A DNA stretch of 64,000 bases from Lewinellaceae bacterium (GCA_020636445.1 JACJXV010000019.1:1-64000), one strand, 5' to 3'. Positions 35,254 to 45,157 are shown, numbered from the stretch's first letter. A program made the numbers and translations. The notes: generated from the sequence alone by a model not told the origin.

Positions 35254-36690
35254 CTATGCCTGAAAAATGAGTGGCAAAAGTAATTTAACCACTACCGTAA
35301 CGAGAATAATCGTAATGATATTGAGCAGAAATCCAGCTTTGACCATATCCATGATCCGCAAGTGCCCACTGGCAAAAACAATAGCGTTAGGTGGCGTGGA
35401 CATCGGCAACATGAATGCACAGCTTGCCGCCAACGTAACCGGAACGCACATCAGTACGGGGTCCAGGTCCATTCCCAGCGCTATAGCACCCACCACCGGT
35501 AAAAAGATAGTCACCAAAGCTACGTTCGACATAACCTCGGTCAGAAAAAGCGATACCGTCGCCAAGCCCAGGATAATGATCCAACCGGCCGTTGACAAAT
35601 CTTTAAACTGATCACCAATTAGCGAAACGATTCCTGTTTGGGCCAGCGCATCTGCCAGGCTCAAGCCACCTCCAAATAAAAGCAAAATGCCCCAGGGGAG
35701 TTTTTCCGTATCTCGCCACGCCAATACGAATTGATTCTTGGCAAAATCCACCGGAATGACGAACAAACTGATGGCTGCCATTAAGGCGATTCCGGTATCA
35801 GACAAGTGCAATTGCGGAACCAGGTGATCCAGGGGTACCCGAAAAATCCAGGCCAGCGCCGTAGCAACAAACACCACCAGCGTGCGCTTTTCGCCCTTGC
35901 CCATCGGCCCCAATTCCTTTACTTCGGCGGCTATCAATTCTTGGGCACCCGCAAACATACCTAGTCGATTGGGGAAAAGTATATGAACCAGCAAAAGGTA
36001 AGTTGCCGCCAATAAAACGATCATAAAAGGTGTTCCAACCATCATCCAGCTGGCAAAGCTGATTTCCCGGCCAAACGTTTCCCGCATATACCCGGCAAAC
36101 ACAACATTCGGGGGCGTGCCAATAATTGTGGCTGTACCCCCAATATTCGCCCCGTAGGCAATCCCCAGCATCATCACTACAGAAAAATTGCGCAAGCCGG
36201 GACTATTGGCCACTTCTCCCCGGTTGAGAAGGTTAATAATAGACAACCCTATGGGGAGCATCATGATTGCGGTGGCCGTATTGCTAATCCACATACTGAG
36301 GAAAGCCGTCGCCAACATAAACCCCAGCAAAATGCCATTGGCGTTGGTACCCGTCAGCTGTACGATATTGAGGGCTATCCGTCGGTGCAATTCCCAACGT
36401 TCCATTGCCAGTGCAATCATAAACCCGCCCAGGAACAGATAGACTACTGAGTTGGCGTAAGGGGCAGCCGCCGCATCCATCTTCATGACGCCCAGCATCG
36501 GCAGTAATACAATAGGTAAAAGCGAAGTGACCGCCAGCGGAACCGCCTCGGTAATCCACCAGATGAGCATGAAGGCGGCAATAGCCAACACCCGCCAGGC
36601 CTCAGGCTTCATAATTGCCGGCGTCGGCAAATTCAAAAGCAATAAAAATATAGCAGGGCCTAGTAGGAGGCTGATTCGTTTGGCGAACAT
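35254..36690 (-). CDS. SLC13/DASS family anion permease
   Basis: The start at 36690 (MFAKRISLLLGPAIFLL) is preferred; an in-frame start at 36771 adds a stretch containing what looks like the promoter. The 478-residue protein has about 12-14 hydrophobic segments and the paired SNT-type motifs MWISNTATAIMMLP and MSNVALVTIFLPV that bind Na+ and dicarboxylate or sulfate. PMSTPPNAIVFASG also fits the family. Likely import of di/tricarboxylates; the exact substrate is unclear. It precedes the M20 gene by 33 bases. Confidence 0.9.
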   Translation of the reverse strand: MFAKRISLLLGPAIFLLLLNLPTPAIMKPEAWRVLAIAAFMLIWWITEAVPLAVTSLLPIVLLPMLGVMKMDAAAAPYANSVVYLFLGGFMIALAMERWELHRRIALNIVQLTGTNANGILLGFMLATAFLSMWISNTATAIMMLPIGLSIINLLNRGEVANSPGLRNFSVVMMLGIAYGANIGGTATIIGTPPNVVFAGYMRETFGREISFASWMMVGTPFMIVLLAATYLLLVHILFPNRLGMFAGAQELIAAEVKELGPMGKGEKRTLVVFVATALAWIFRVPLDHLVPQLHLSDTGIALMAAISLFVIPVDFAKNQFVLAWRDTEKLPWGILLLFGGGLSLADALAQTGIVSLIGDQFKDLSTAGWIIILGLATVSLFLTEVMSNVALVTIFLPVVGAIALGMDLDPVLMCVPVTLAASCAFMLPMSTPPNAIVFASGHLRIMDMVKAGFLLNIITIILVTVVVKLLLPLIFQA

Positions 36691-36861
36691 AGGCTGGTAT
36701 TTTGCTTGTATAATTGCGGCGAAAGCTACTAAATAAACCCAAAACTTAAGATCTCCCGGCAGGTAAATCATTCCGGGAAGCAGTCAGATAATCCAGTGCT
36801 GATGGATGCTGGTGGAAAGTCCGAATTACCGATTATAGGAAGCCCTAAGGCTAATTATGGC

Positions 36862-36902
36862 TGAGGCGAAGCGACCAGAGAAATCCAGATCACTTCGCCT
36901 CA
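36862..36902 (-). terminator. Hairpin downstream of the GH97 gene
   Basis: TGAGGCGAAG (36862-36871) pairs with CTTCGCCTCA (36893-36902). It lies between the GH97 stop at 36938 and the SLC13 start. There is no clean T run. Confidence 0.4.
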
Positions 36903-36937
36903 ACAATAATGAAATGCATCGTTCAGTCTGCGTGCTA

Positions 36938-39013
36938 CTATTGGGGAGTTAAACTTATCGCTACACCACCTCCGGCAGCCAATTGAACAGGCATTGTTGT
37001 GCTACGGTCCACCACCTGTTCACTGATGACAAGATCCAACGGATTATTATCCCAATGCGCATTGGGCCCATCGGCATAAATCCGGGCCAGGTACTTGCGC
37101 CCAGCCGGCAGAAAATCAAAAGCCAAATCTATTTTCCGCGGATTTTCATTGGTGATACTCCCTATGAACCAGCGATCACCACCTTTTTCCTGACGGGCAA
37201 TGGTCACAAAATCTCCGATTTCGCCATCTAGCACTTTGGACTGCTGCCAATCCACTGCAACATCGCGAATAAATTGCATACCCGGCTGGTTGGCGTAGTT
37301 TTCCGGCAAGTCGGCAGCCATTTGTACGGGGCTGTAAATCACGACATATAAGGCCAATTGTTGCGCCAGGGTGGTATTTACCTGATTATCGGGTTTGTAC
37401 TGATCAAATTTGATATCGAAAATGCCGGGCGTATAGTCAATAGGGCCAGCCAACATCCGGGTAAAAGCAATTGTTGGCAGGTGGTTCGGGGGATTTCCAC
37501 CATCATTTGCCCAGGCATTAAATTCCTGGCCACGCAGACCCTCCCGCGACAAGAAATTGGGCCAGGTCCGGCGAATTCCGGTATCTTTTATTGGTTCGTG
37601 CGCATCAACAGCCACCTGATATCGAGCTGCTGTTTCCAACACTTTTTGATAGTGATTCACCATCCATTGGCCATGGTGATATTCATTTTTGGGAATAATA
37701 GGGCCAACATAGCCGGTTTTCACTGCATGAATGCCCAGGCTTTGGCACAAGGCAAAAGCCGTATCCAATTGTTTTTCATACGTGCGGGGAGCTGAAGAGG
37801 TTTCATGATGCATAATGATTGCTACACCCTTCTCTTTGCCATAGCGAACTACCTCGGCGAGATCATAATCCGGATAAGGCGTAACAAAATCAAAAACTCC
37901 TTCCCGGTCCTCAAAACCAATCCAGTGTTCCCAACCGGTATTCCACCCTTCCACCAGTAGTCCTTTAATATTATTAGCAGCGCAAAAATCGATATAATTT
38001 TTGGCGTGTTCGGTAGTCGCTCCGTGCCGGCCACTGGACATTTCCCAGGTGTATTGACCCAGGTGCATCGACCACCAGATCCCGGCGTATTTCATGGGTT
38101 TTATCCATTCGGTATTCTCTAGTTTATTCGGTTCATTCAAGTTGACAATCAGATGTGATTCGATCAAATCCCCAGCCCTTTCGGCTACCTGGATAGTACG
38201 CCAGGGCGTATGAAAAGGAGTACGAATTTTCACCTTGCTGGAATCCGGAGAACCTACCAGTTCACTGACCCAGCGCAGGTGGTCCTTATCCACTTTAAGA
38301 GTCATATCCGAATAGTTGTACAAAGCAGCCTCGTGAAAACTCAGATATAAACCAGCGTCCGTTTTCATCGTCACTGGCGTATTCACGGCGTTTTCAGGAA
38401 TATAGGTCTGAGCCAGATTGGGGTGATTGCGCTTACTGATCGCATCAATTTCCGAAAACCGAGTTGCATTGTAGAGGTGTTCATAAATATCCCAATCACC
38501 GGGTTGCCACCAGGTTTGGTGATCTCCGGTCAGGGAAAACTCGGTGTTTTCATCCAGAATAATAACACTATCCAAATTGGGTTGTGCTGGAAATTCATAG
38601 CGAAAGCCAAGCCCGTCATCGTATACGCGAAATGCAACAGAAAATTGACGCTCCAAGCCCATAGTTTCCTTAAAATCCACCTTTAGTTCTTCATAGTTAT
38701 TAGCAACCTGTGCATCTTCACCCCAAACGGGTTCCCAGGTTTCCCGGATGCTGGACTGGATAGCTTGTTCAACTTTTAATCCGCCAGCCAGTTTAGCCTG
38801 ATCTTGAAAAACAAAACCTAAGCGGGAGGTATCGATGACCACTTCGTTGCGAAAAAGGACCCGGTAAGCAGCTTGTTGAGTGCCAGGGGTCAGAAAAACC
38901 TCTACCGCTAGCTGACCATTCGGAGATTTGACCATCTCTGGCGGAGCGGCTGAACGCTGACAAGCAAAGCCCAAACCAAATATTAAAATTACAAAGGCAA
39001 GATTTCTAGTCAT
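36938..39013 (-). CDS. Glycoside hydrolase family 97 protein, lipoprotein
   Basis: A 691-residue protein with a lipoprotein signal (LVILIFGLGFAC-like lipobox; Cys at residue 18). Domain order fits GH97: an N-terminal beta-sandwich to about 270, the catalytic barrel about 290-590 (WWSMHLGQYTWEM, GLLVEGWNTGWEHW, HHETSSAPRTYE, DAHEPIKDTGIRRTWPN) and a C-terminal sheet domain. GH97 enzymes act on alpha-glucosides or alpha-galactosides in Bacteroidota, SusB being the type case. No sus-like transporter genes are adjacent. Confidence 0.92.
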   Translation of the reverse strand: MTRNLAFVILIFGLGFACQRSAAPPEMVKSPNGQLAVEVFLTPGTQQAAYRVLFRNEVVIDTSRLGFVFQDQAKLAGGLKVEQAIQSSIRETWEPVWGEDAQVANNYEELKVDFKETMGLERQFSVAFRVYDDGLGFRYEFPAQPNLDSVIILDENTEFSLTGDHQTWWQPGDWDIYEHLYNATRFSEIDAISKRNHPNLAQTYIPENAVNTPVTMKTDAGLYLSFHEAALYNYSDMTLKVDKDHLRWVSELVGSPDSSKVKIRTPFHTPWRTIQVAERAGDLIESHLIVNLNEPNKLENTEWIKPMKYAGIWWSMHLGQYTWEMSSGRHGATTEHAKNYIDFCAANNIKGLLVEGWNTGWEHWIGFEDREGVFDFVTPYPDYDLAEVVRYGKEKGVAIIMHHETSSAPRTYEKQLDTAFALCQSLGIHAVKTGYVGPIIPKNEYHHGQWMVNHYQKVLETAARYQVAVDAHEPIKDTGIRRTWPNFLSREGLRGQEFNAWANDGGNPPNHLPTIAFTRMLAGPIDYTPGIFDIKFDQYKPDNQVNTTLAQQLALYVVIYSPVQMAADLPENYANQPGMQFIRDVAVDWQQSKVLDGEIGDFVTIARQEKGGDRWFIGSITNENPRKIDLAFDFLPAGRKYLARIYADGPNAHWDNNPLDLVISEQVVDRSTTMPVQLAAGGGVAISLTPQ

Positions 39014-39516
39014 GATTATTTGGTTTAATACATATTTATTCCCCGGAAAAGTCTGGCATCATGGCAGTGCTGGCTCTTCGGGGCTAAAAGCTGACAGAGT
39101 CACGAAATGAATATTGACTTTACCCGGTTTACTTTCTGCTAATGCTTCCCGCACCTATTCAAGAAAAATTCCTATTCACTACAACCCACGTCACCCGGGT
39201 AACGGATTGCATAAACCCACCATGAAGGTAAGAACAACTGCCAAGCTTCAATTACTTTTCTTATGTGGAATTCGCGAAAAGATGCAAGGGAATTGGTATT
39301 GCCATTGCCATCCGCCACCGGGGTCAAATTCATAAGAAGGTCAAGTGCTTATTCCATGGGGCGTTTACCATTCTATAAGGTCTGAGCTGGGTTACTGTTT
39401 GTGCTTTTACGCAACATACACTGATTCTGTAAACGTGAGTAATTAGCACAAAAAAACCAAGAATAAAGGTGAAGATTTTACATGATAAATATTCACAGAA
39501 TTTAATTAGGAATTAG

Positions 39517-39779
39517 GGAATTATAATTCCAAGTCTTATTTTACTTCAGGAGTTGAGAGCTCGCTCTTATACCCATTGCAAATCAGTACTGACGCGGTGG
39601 TCAGCATCTTGGGTTTGAAAAAAACATAGGGTAAGAGTGTTAGTTGTTTAAGGTAAGGCTCCAAAAGCCGACACAGCTCTGAGCAAGCATGACAAACAAG
39701 GAGTTCGCAAATCACTTCGGAAGGGGTATTCTCCGCAGCTAAATTACCCGAATTAGGTAATTGCCTGACAAATTTAGCT
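39517..39779. repeat. Palindromes in the 39014-39845 noncoding spacer
   Basis: GGAATTATAATTCC at 39517-39530 is a perfect palindrome. AGCTAAATT (39737-39745) pairs with AATTTAGCT (39771-39779), enclosing TTACC/GGTAA. The 832-base spacer is AT-rich and holds no gene I can support; a possible reading frame at 39114-39335 has no protein-like features. Confidence 0.5.
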
Positions 39780-39845
39780 CCTGACCTTAACTACCTTTAC
39801 CCTGGTGGTGTTTGTTAAATAGCACCTTTATTAACCCGATTGTTT

Positions 39846-41084
39846 ATGAAATCAACCTTGACTGGTCTGCTCTTCGGAGTTCTGGCATTTGTCGTTCAGC
39901 CAGGATGGGGTCAAATGGTTTATGATCTTGAACTGCGAGAGAACCTCAACAAAATTGATATCCCCTTCGAGTATCAGAATAATTTCATTGTCGTCAAGGT
40001 TCTATTCAATAATATTTTTCCACTCAAATTTATTTTTGATACCGGCGCAGAACATTCCATCCTTACCAAAAGGGAAATTACCGACCTGCTGCAGGTAGAT
40101 TACCAAAAACGATTCACACTCTTCGGTGCCGATTTAAGCACGGAGCTTTACGCCTATCTGGCCAGAGGGATTTCCCTGCAGTTGGGGGACCTTAAAGCGA
40201 CTAACCGCTCAATTCTGGTGCTGGACGAAGATTATCTGCGCTTTGAGGAATTTGCCGGAGTAAACATCCAGGGAGTCCTGGGGGCTGATTTCTTTCGTCG
40301 CTTCGTGGTACGGATCGATTACCAGCACCAAATGATCAGCTTATATGATCCCCGAACATTTGACCCTCCGCGCGGTAAATACTTCCGCTATCCTATGGAG
40401 GTGCATCGGGGCAAACCCTACATCTGGGTCGATACCCATTTAACGCGCGATACCGTGGTGCGGACTAAATTACTAATGGATACCGGAGCAAGTTTGGCGC
40501 TACTCCTCTATACCGCGACAGACCCAGACCTGCGGTTGCCGGATCGGTATATCACCAGCAATATTGCGATGGGCTTAGGTGGTTTTCTACAGGGTTACAT
40601 TGGACGGGTGCGCAATGTGCAGATTCAGCAATCTATTTTTCCAGAGGTCATTACGAATTTTCAGGAAGTCCCGCTTTCTGCAGACACCAACTTCACAAAT
40701 AACCGGAACGGCATCATAGGTAATCAATTATTGCGAAACTTTACCATCATTATTGACTATATCCGGGGAGATCTGTACCTGCTACCCGTGGTGAAAAAAA
40801 TTAAACCTGCAGTATACGACCGCAGTGGGTTGGTGCTTAGCGCATATGGCGCATCCCTTTCTCGTTATACAGTGGTAGATGTTGTTGCCGGTAGTCCGGC
40901 TGCCGGAGCAGGCATTCGCAAAGGAGACGAGCTCAAATCCATTAATGGCTTACCCGCTGGCTTGTTCTCCCTGGAAGACATCACCAAGAAACTACGGAAA
41001 AAGGTCGGAAAACGGGTCCGACTCGTCATTGAGCGCGATAATGTGAAGCTCAAGAAAGAATTTGAGCTTCGAAACATCCTCTAG
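39846..41084 (+). CDS. Exported aspartic protease-like protein (retropepsin repeat) with PDZ domain
   Basis: The start at 39846 (ATG) is preferred to a TTG at 39840. A signal peptide ends near residue 23. Two retropepsin-like half-sites are visible: FIFDTGAEHSILT (about 60-72) and LLMDTGASLALLL (about 210-222), as in bacterial 'aspartyl protease' families where both lobes lie in one chain. A PDZ domain follows (about 325-405: VVAGSPAAGAGIRKGDELKSINGLP). It likely acts in the periplasm or outer membrane; the substrate is unknown. Confidence 0.82.
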   Translation: MKSTLTGLLFGVLAFVVQPGWGQMVYDLELRENLNKIDIPFEYQNNFIVVKVLFNNIFPLKFIFDTGAEHSILTKREITDLLQVDYQKRFTLFGADLSTELYAYLARGISLQLGDLKATNRSILVLDEDYLRFEEFAGVNIQGVLGADFFRRFVVRIDYQHQMISLYDPRTFDPPRGKYFRYPMEVHRGKPYIWVDTHLTRDTVVRTKLLMDTGASLALLLYTATDPDLRLPDRYITSNIAMGLGGFLQGYIGRVRNVQIQQSIFPEVITNFQEVPLSADTNFTNNRNGIIGNQLLRNFTIIIDYIRGDLYLLPVVKKIKPAVYDRSGLVLSAYGASLSRYTVVDVVAGSPAAGAGIRKGDELKSINGLPAGLFSLEDITKKLRKKVGKRVRLVIERDNVKLKKEFELRNIL

Positions 41085-41150
41085 CCCATGCGTATCTACT
41101 GCTTTTTGGAAAAATTATCCGCAAAGGCTTTTTTTCCAAGGGGAAAGCGC

Positions 41151-41158
41151 TATATTTG
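41151..41158 (+). promoter_or_regulatory. Bacteroidota -7 box (TATATTTG) before rplU
   Basis: Exact TAnnTTTG match 36 bases before the rplU start, with a T-run at 41129-41135 in the -33 region. Confidence 0.65.
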
Positions 41159-41194
41159 CAGCCAATTTTCAACTAACTAAAAAGGTATTTCGTC

Positions 41195-41506
41195 ATGTTT
41201 GCAATTGTAACCATTGCTGGTCAGCAGTTCAAAGTCGAGGAAGGGCAGCAGCTTTTCGTCCACCAGCTGAGTGCTAACGCAGGCGATTCCGTAACGTTCG
41301 ATGAAGTAAATCTAATCGATCGCGACGGCAATGTATCTGTAGGCAAACCGACGCTGAGCGCTGCTCAGGTAAAAGCGACGGTAATTGAGCACCAGAAAGG
41401 CAATAAAGTTATTGTCTTCAAAAAGAAAAGACGTAAAGGCTACCGCGTAAAGAACGGTCACCGGCAGTCTTTCACTAAAATTCAAATTGAAAGCATCGCA
41501 GGGTAA
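41195..41506 (+). CDS. rplU: 50S ribosomal protein L21
   Basis: 103 residues, the usual length. It opens MFAIVTIAGQQFKVEEGQQLFV and has VIEHQKGNKVIVFKKKRRKGYRVKNGHRQ, the conserved rRNA-binding segment. It is followed 47 bases later by rpmA, the standard L21-L27 pair. Confidence 0.97.
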   Translation: MFAIVTIAGQQFKVEEGQQLFVHQLSANAGDSVTFDEVNLIDRDGNVSVGKPTLSAAQVKATVIEHQKGNKVIVFKKKRRKGYRVKNGHRQSFTKIQIESIAG

Positions 41507-41553
41507 CTGCAAGTCCGTAACGCTTTCCTGTTCACCAAAAAAACAAATTAGTC

Positions 41554-42261
41554 ATGGCACATAAGAAAGGTGTCGGTAGTACCGATAACGGCCGGGATAG
41601 TAAAAGTAAGCGACTCGGTGTAAAACTCTTCGGTGGCCAGTACGCTAAGGCGGGTAACATCCTTGTTCGCCAGCGGGGTACTAAATTCCACCCGGGAGAA
41701 AACGTTTATCTTAGCAAAGATTTCACGCTGCACGCTTCAGTCGAAGGCATCGTGAGCTTCCGTCGGCGGAAAGATGACCGCACGTACGTAAATATTACGC
41801 CATTAGATGCTGTTCAACCAGCAACTCCAACTGCGGCACCAGCGAAAGCTAAAGCGCCTAAGGCTGCCCCGGTAGCTGCAGCACCTGAGGTTCCTCAAGC
41901 GGAAGCACCTGCTAAAAAAGCGCCTAAAGCGGAAAGCAAAACTGAAGAAGCACCGGCAAAACCGGCTAAGCGTGCCTCTATCACCCTGCCTTCCGGAAAA
42001 AAAGTAAAGCAGGATGATCTTAAGCTTGTTGAGGGTGTAGGCCCTAAAATTGAAGAACTGCTTCATGCTGCTGGCATCATGACTTGGGCTGACCTGGCCA
42101 AAGCCGATGTTGCCGAACTTAACCGCATTCTGGACGAAGCAGGTCCTAATTACCGCATCCATGACCCTGCCACCTGGCCTAAGCAGGCAGAATTGGCACA
42201 CGAAGGGAATTGGGATGAACTGCAAGCTTATCAAGATCAATTGAAAGGCGGTCGGGAATAA
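41554..42261 (+). CDS. rpmA: 50S ribosomal protein L27 with linker and C-terminal helix-hairpin-helix extension
   Basis: Residues 1-86 are ordinary bL27 (MAHKKGVGSTDNGRDSKSKRLGVK, KFHPGENV). Instead of ending near 85-90, the frame continues to 235: a 65-residue Ala/Pro/Lys/Glu-rich linker (about 87-150), then LKLVEGVGPKIEELLHAAGIMTWADLAKADVAELNRILDEAG, a helix-hairpin-helix domain, and a tail with IHDPATWPKQAELA. Related HhH tails are known to me on other Bacteroidota ribosomal and DNA-binding proteins. The N-terminus lacks the extra residues cleaved in Firmicutes. Pairs with rplU. Confidence 0.93.
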   Translation: MAHKKGVGSTDNGRDSKSKRLGVKLFGGQYAKAGNILVRQRGTKFHPGENVYLSKDFTLHASVEGIVSFRRRKDDRTYVNITPLDAVQPATPTAAPAKAKAPKAAPVAAAPEVPQAEAPAKKAPKAESKTEEAPAKPAKRASITLPSGKKVKQDDLKLVEGVGPKIEELLHAAGIMTWADLAKADVAELNRILDEAGPNYRIHDPATWPKQAELAHEGNWDELQAYQDQLKGGRE

Positions 42262-42318
42262 TTCCTGACCCGCTATACGATAATGGCCTGACCCGACGGG
42301 GTCCGGGTGTTAGTTATC

Positions 42319-42354
42319 AAGAGTCAACCGGTTTTCCGGTTGGCTCTTGTGCTT
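42319..42354 (+). terminator. Rho-independent terminator after rplU-rpmA
   Basis: AAGAGTCAACCGG (42319-42331) pairs with CCGGTTGGCTCTT (42336-42348) through one G-T pair, loop TTTT, then GTGCTTTT. Confidence 0.85.
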
Positions 42355-42419
42355 TTACCTCGATAATGAATCTGGTACAAGCAACAGGAACACCAATAGC
42401 AGACATGCCCCTTGGCTGG

Positions 42420-43211
42420 CTAAATTCTGGTCAGGGCATTTTCCGGCAGCCAGCCTTCCTCTCCATTACCCAACGAGACCTGTAGCCAATCGCCAATCTT
42501 ATCTTCAATAAAGACAGTGGTTCCCGCATGAAGCATCCGTTGTTCCGGGCTTCGACTATCAGCTCCAACCCGTAAGGGAACTTCTGCTTCCATTACGATG
42601 GCAATATCCTGCGTTAATTGTTGCTCAGCACTGCGGGCCGCAGCCCAACCGAAAAGTACAGTAACCACCAAGAAGAAAATACCGGAAAAGAACCCCCAGC
42701 GTCGCTGGCGCACCTGGGCCGCTAATTGCCATAGCGCTAACCCTGTCATCGCCAGCCAAAGGGCAACCAGGGTGACTATCCCCCACCATTGACTTGACCA
42801 CAGCATCCCCGGGTAGCGGGTGTAAAATAACCACCCATTCACCGTTGGATCAGCAATCTGATCGGGTAATTGTTTGCGGACCACCGCCAGCTGTTGGAGA
42901 ATATCCTGATCGCGGGGGGCCAAACGGCGGCCTCGTTCCAAAAAAAGCATACTGTTCGCCAGGTCTTCTTGCCGGAAATAACAGGTGCCTAAATTATAAT
43001 AAAGTGCTGCCGATTCCCAGCCAGCAATCCGCAAGGAATCATAAGCACGAATAGCCCCAGCATAATCCTGGACAGCATAGGCCTGTGCCGCTGCTTCCCA
43101 TAGGGCGGCTGTAGAGGATTGCACGGCAAAGGACTTACTCCCGATCGTAAAAAGCAGCAGGAGTAAACATAGCAGGCGGTTACCATACCCACTGCGAAAA
43201 TTCCGTATCAT
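42420..43211 (-). CDS. BatE-like TPR protein with SH3 domain
   Basis: 263 residues with an N-terminal signal peptide, two TPR-like repeats (WEAAAQAYAVQDYAGAIRAYDSL and SAALYYNLGTCYFRQEDLANSMLFLERG), two hydrophobic helices near 135-185, and a C-terminal bacterial SH3 domain (about 205-260, MHAGTTVFIEDKIGDWLQVSLGNGEEGWLPENA). This order matches BatE of the Bacteroidota aerotolerance operon, but no BatA/B/C/D genes are in the window. Likely envelope-anchored. Confidence 0.78.
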   Translation of the reverse strand: MIRNFRSGYGNRLLCLLLLLFTIGSKSFAVQSSTAALWEAAAQAYAVQDYAGAIRAYDSLRIAGWESAALYYNLGTCYFRQEDLANSMLFLERGRRLAPRDQDILQQLAVVRKQLPDQIADPTVNGWLFYTRYPGMLWSSQWWGIVTLVALWLAMTGLALWQLAAQVRQRRWGFFSGIFFLVVTVLFGWAAARSAEQQLTQDIAIVMEAEVPLRVGADSRSPEQRMLHAGTTVFIEDKIGDWLQVSLGNGEEGWLPENALTRI

Positions 43212-43216
43212 ACTTT

Positions 43217-45157
43217 CTATTTATTCACGGGTGGCGAATCCCCCGTTTTCATTTGATCTACCAAAACTAATGGCTCCCTTCCCAAGGGTCGTCCGGAAGT
43301 AATCCAGCGAAAACCTTTCAGCTGCATAGCCTCATGGTCGGTTCCCCGCATCGGACTAAGCCTGGATTCCGGTTGTTGTAAAAACCGGATTCTTTCCACT
43401 TCATTACTACCAAAATAAATGAGCATTTCACTACAGGACGTTTTATTCACCCCTACGTAAGCCCCACTATCGTCCTTAGCATAATAAATAGCCTCGGCAT
43501 TACCTTGTACATCCATACGCCGTAAATCCCCTTCGATAAACTGTGCCTCTATCGTGCGGCCTTTAATTTGGTTAAAATAAGTGCTGTCGGAGATGTTGAC
43601 AATAAAAGCGTTAGAACGTAAAAAAATCCGGTCAATCTGATCATCGCGAAGCCGAATGAATATGGTATCAGCCACAAACTGGCTGGTATCCGACCAGACA
43701 ATAGGGTTTTTGAATAGCGCAAAAATGGAGTCTCTGGTTTGGTAAGCAAGTGAGTCGCACACCGCTTGCAGGTTATTTTTAAAGATTCGCACCTGATGGT
43801 TAGCCACCAGTACCCGGCTCGTATCCACGCCGGATGTATCCGGCCGAAAAGCAATCAGGGTATCTGCGGTGAGAAAAAGCGTATCCCCCTCTACCAGGGT
43901 TGTTAATTCCGGCCGCCCCCTGCTACCCCCTAAAGCTAACAGATAGTCATCCGCTTTGCGGTAGTTTAAGGTATCACAATTAATAGCCAGATTAGCCGCA
44001 GTATCCTGCCACATTACCTGACCAAAAGCCAACCCAAAGCCCGTCTCGTCATCAAAGTCGACCTGGTCGGCTTCCAACAACTGCGGTGGATCACTGATTT
44101 TCGACCGCCCCCGGGTCGCATAGGTCTTTTTCTTCGAATCATAGGTAATTTCCTCCGCCTGGATATCCTGTTCACCCTCCTGGTACCGGGCATTGCCAAC
44201 GAGGAAGGTGCGATCCAAGCGTTCATTATACTGAATATAGTCGGCCACCGCAAGACGGGTAGAATCTTCAACCCGAGCACTCCCTTGCAGGATATATAAC
44301 CCCTGGCGTTCGTCATAACGAATTGTATCTGCTACTGCCTTCCTGTCGCGTTGTAAATATTGGGGATCTTTGGTGAAAGCCGCAAGTCCATTAGCCGTAT
44401 CATAAAAGCCAGCTTCCGTGAAAATCCGGCCACTATCTGTGGCAATAAGCGTAGGCCCCAGGAAGGTGACCACCTGCGTTTCGACGTTAAACTTGAGGGT
44501 ATCGGCCCTCAACCGGAAGCCAGGATCAATAACCACCACACTGTCCCGAAAAAAAGCTTCCTGTGTAGCCACATAATAATACCCGCGTTGACTACTCAGT
44601 TGCGTGGAATCATTGACGAGGGTAGCGCCGGTAAAATAGGTGGCAATCCGGGTATTCAAATCATAGTCGAGTTCCTGGGTATACAGTTGCTTGGTGCCAT
44701 TAACCAGGACTACCTCCCCCCGAAGTTTTGCGAATTTGGTAATACCGTTGTATTCAGCTTCCTGCGAAAAAACCTGAAGTGAATCTCCTTGCTGAATAAC
44801 CACATTTCCGTAAGCAAAAACCAGGGTCTCGTTTTGGATAATAGCTGAATCACAATACATAAATACACTGTCCTGGCGCAGTTCCACATCCTGAACCAAT
44901 TTCAAATAGGTATTTTCTTTATCCCGGAGTAATTGTGACTGACGGGAAAAGATTACCCGCACACGAGTGCCATCGGTAGGTTGCTGAGGTGTCGCTTTGG
45001 GAACACCTCCCGGTTGTGCCTGCAGGTTAGTGCCTGCCAACAATAGGAATAACAGTGCCCCCAGGTAACCTAACCAGGGCATCCGATGCTCCTCCACAGC
45101 ATAGTACATCCTCCTACGGGAATAGTTACTCCAATTCAATGCTATTCTTCTTTTCAT
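43217..45157 (-). CDS. OstA-like (LptA-related) envelope protein
   Basis: 646 residues with a hydrophobic signal segment (LGYLGALLFLLLAGTNLQA) after a long N-region; a start at the Met at 45082 would give a shorter, standard signal. The rest is made of repeated beta-strand units such as VFAYGNVVIQQGDSLQVFSQEAEY and ARVEDSTRLAVADYIQYNERLDRTFLVGNARYQ, as in the OstA/LptA and LptD N-terminal fold that binds lipopolysaccharide during export. Bacteroidota often carry such large OstA-like proteins. Five bases upstream of the BatE-like gene. Confidence 0.8.
   Translation of the reverse strand: MKRRIALNWSNYSRRRMYYAVEEHRMPWLGYLGALLFLLLAGTNLQAQPGGVPKATPQQPTDGTRVRVIFSRQSQLLRDKENTYLKLVQDVELRQDSVFMYCDSAIIQNETLVFAYGNVVIQQGDSLQVFSQEAEYNGITKFAKLRGEVVLVNGTKQLYTQELDYDLNTRIATYFTGATLVNDSTQLSSQRGYYYVATQEAFFRDSVVVIDPGFRLRADTLKFNVETQVVTFLGPTLIATDSGRIFTEAGFYDTANGLAAFTKDPQYLQRDRKAVADTIRYDERQGLYILQGSARVEDSTRLAVADYIQYNERLDRTFLVGNARYQEGEQDIQAEEITYDSKKKTYATRGRSKISDPPQLLEADQVDFDDETGFGLAFGQVMWQDTAANLAINCDTLNYRKADDYLLALGGSRGRPELTTLVEGDTLFLTADTLIAFRPDTSGVDTSRVLVANHQVRIFKNNLQAVCDSLAYQTRDSIFALFKNPIVWSDTSQFVADTIFIRLRDDQIDRIFLRSNAFIVNISDSTYFNQIKGRTIEAQFIEGDLRRMDVQGNAEAIYYAKDDSGAYVGVNKTSCSEMLIYFGSNEVERIRFLQQPESRLSPMRGTDHEAMQLKGFRWITSGRPLGREPLVLVDQMKTGDSPPVNK

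Noticed and set aside
39114..39335. A 73-codon reading frame in the 39014-39845 spacer
   Set aside because: Biased composition, no ribosome site, no recognisable domain; probably chance.
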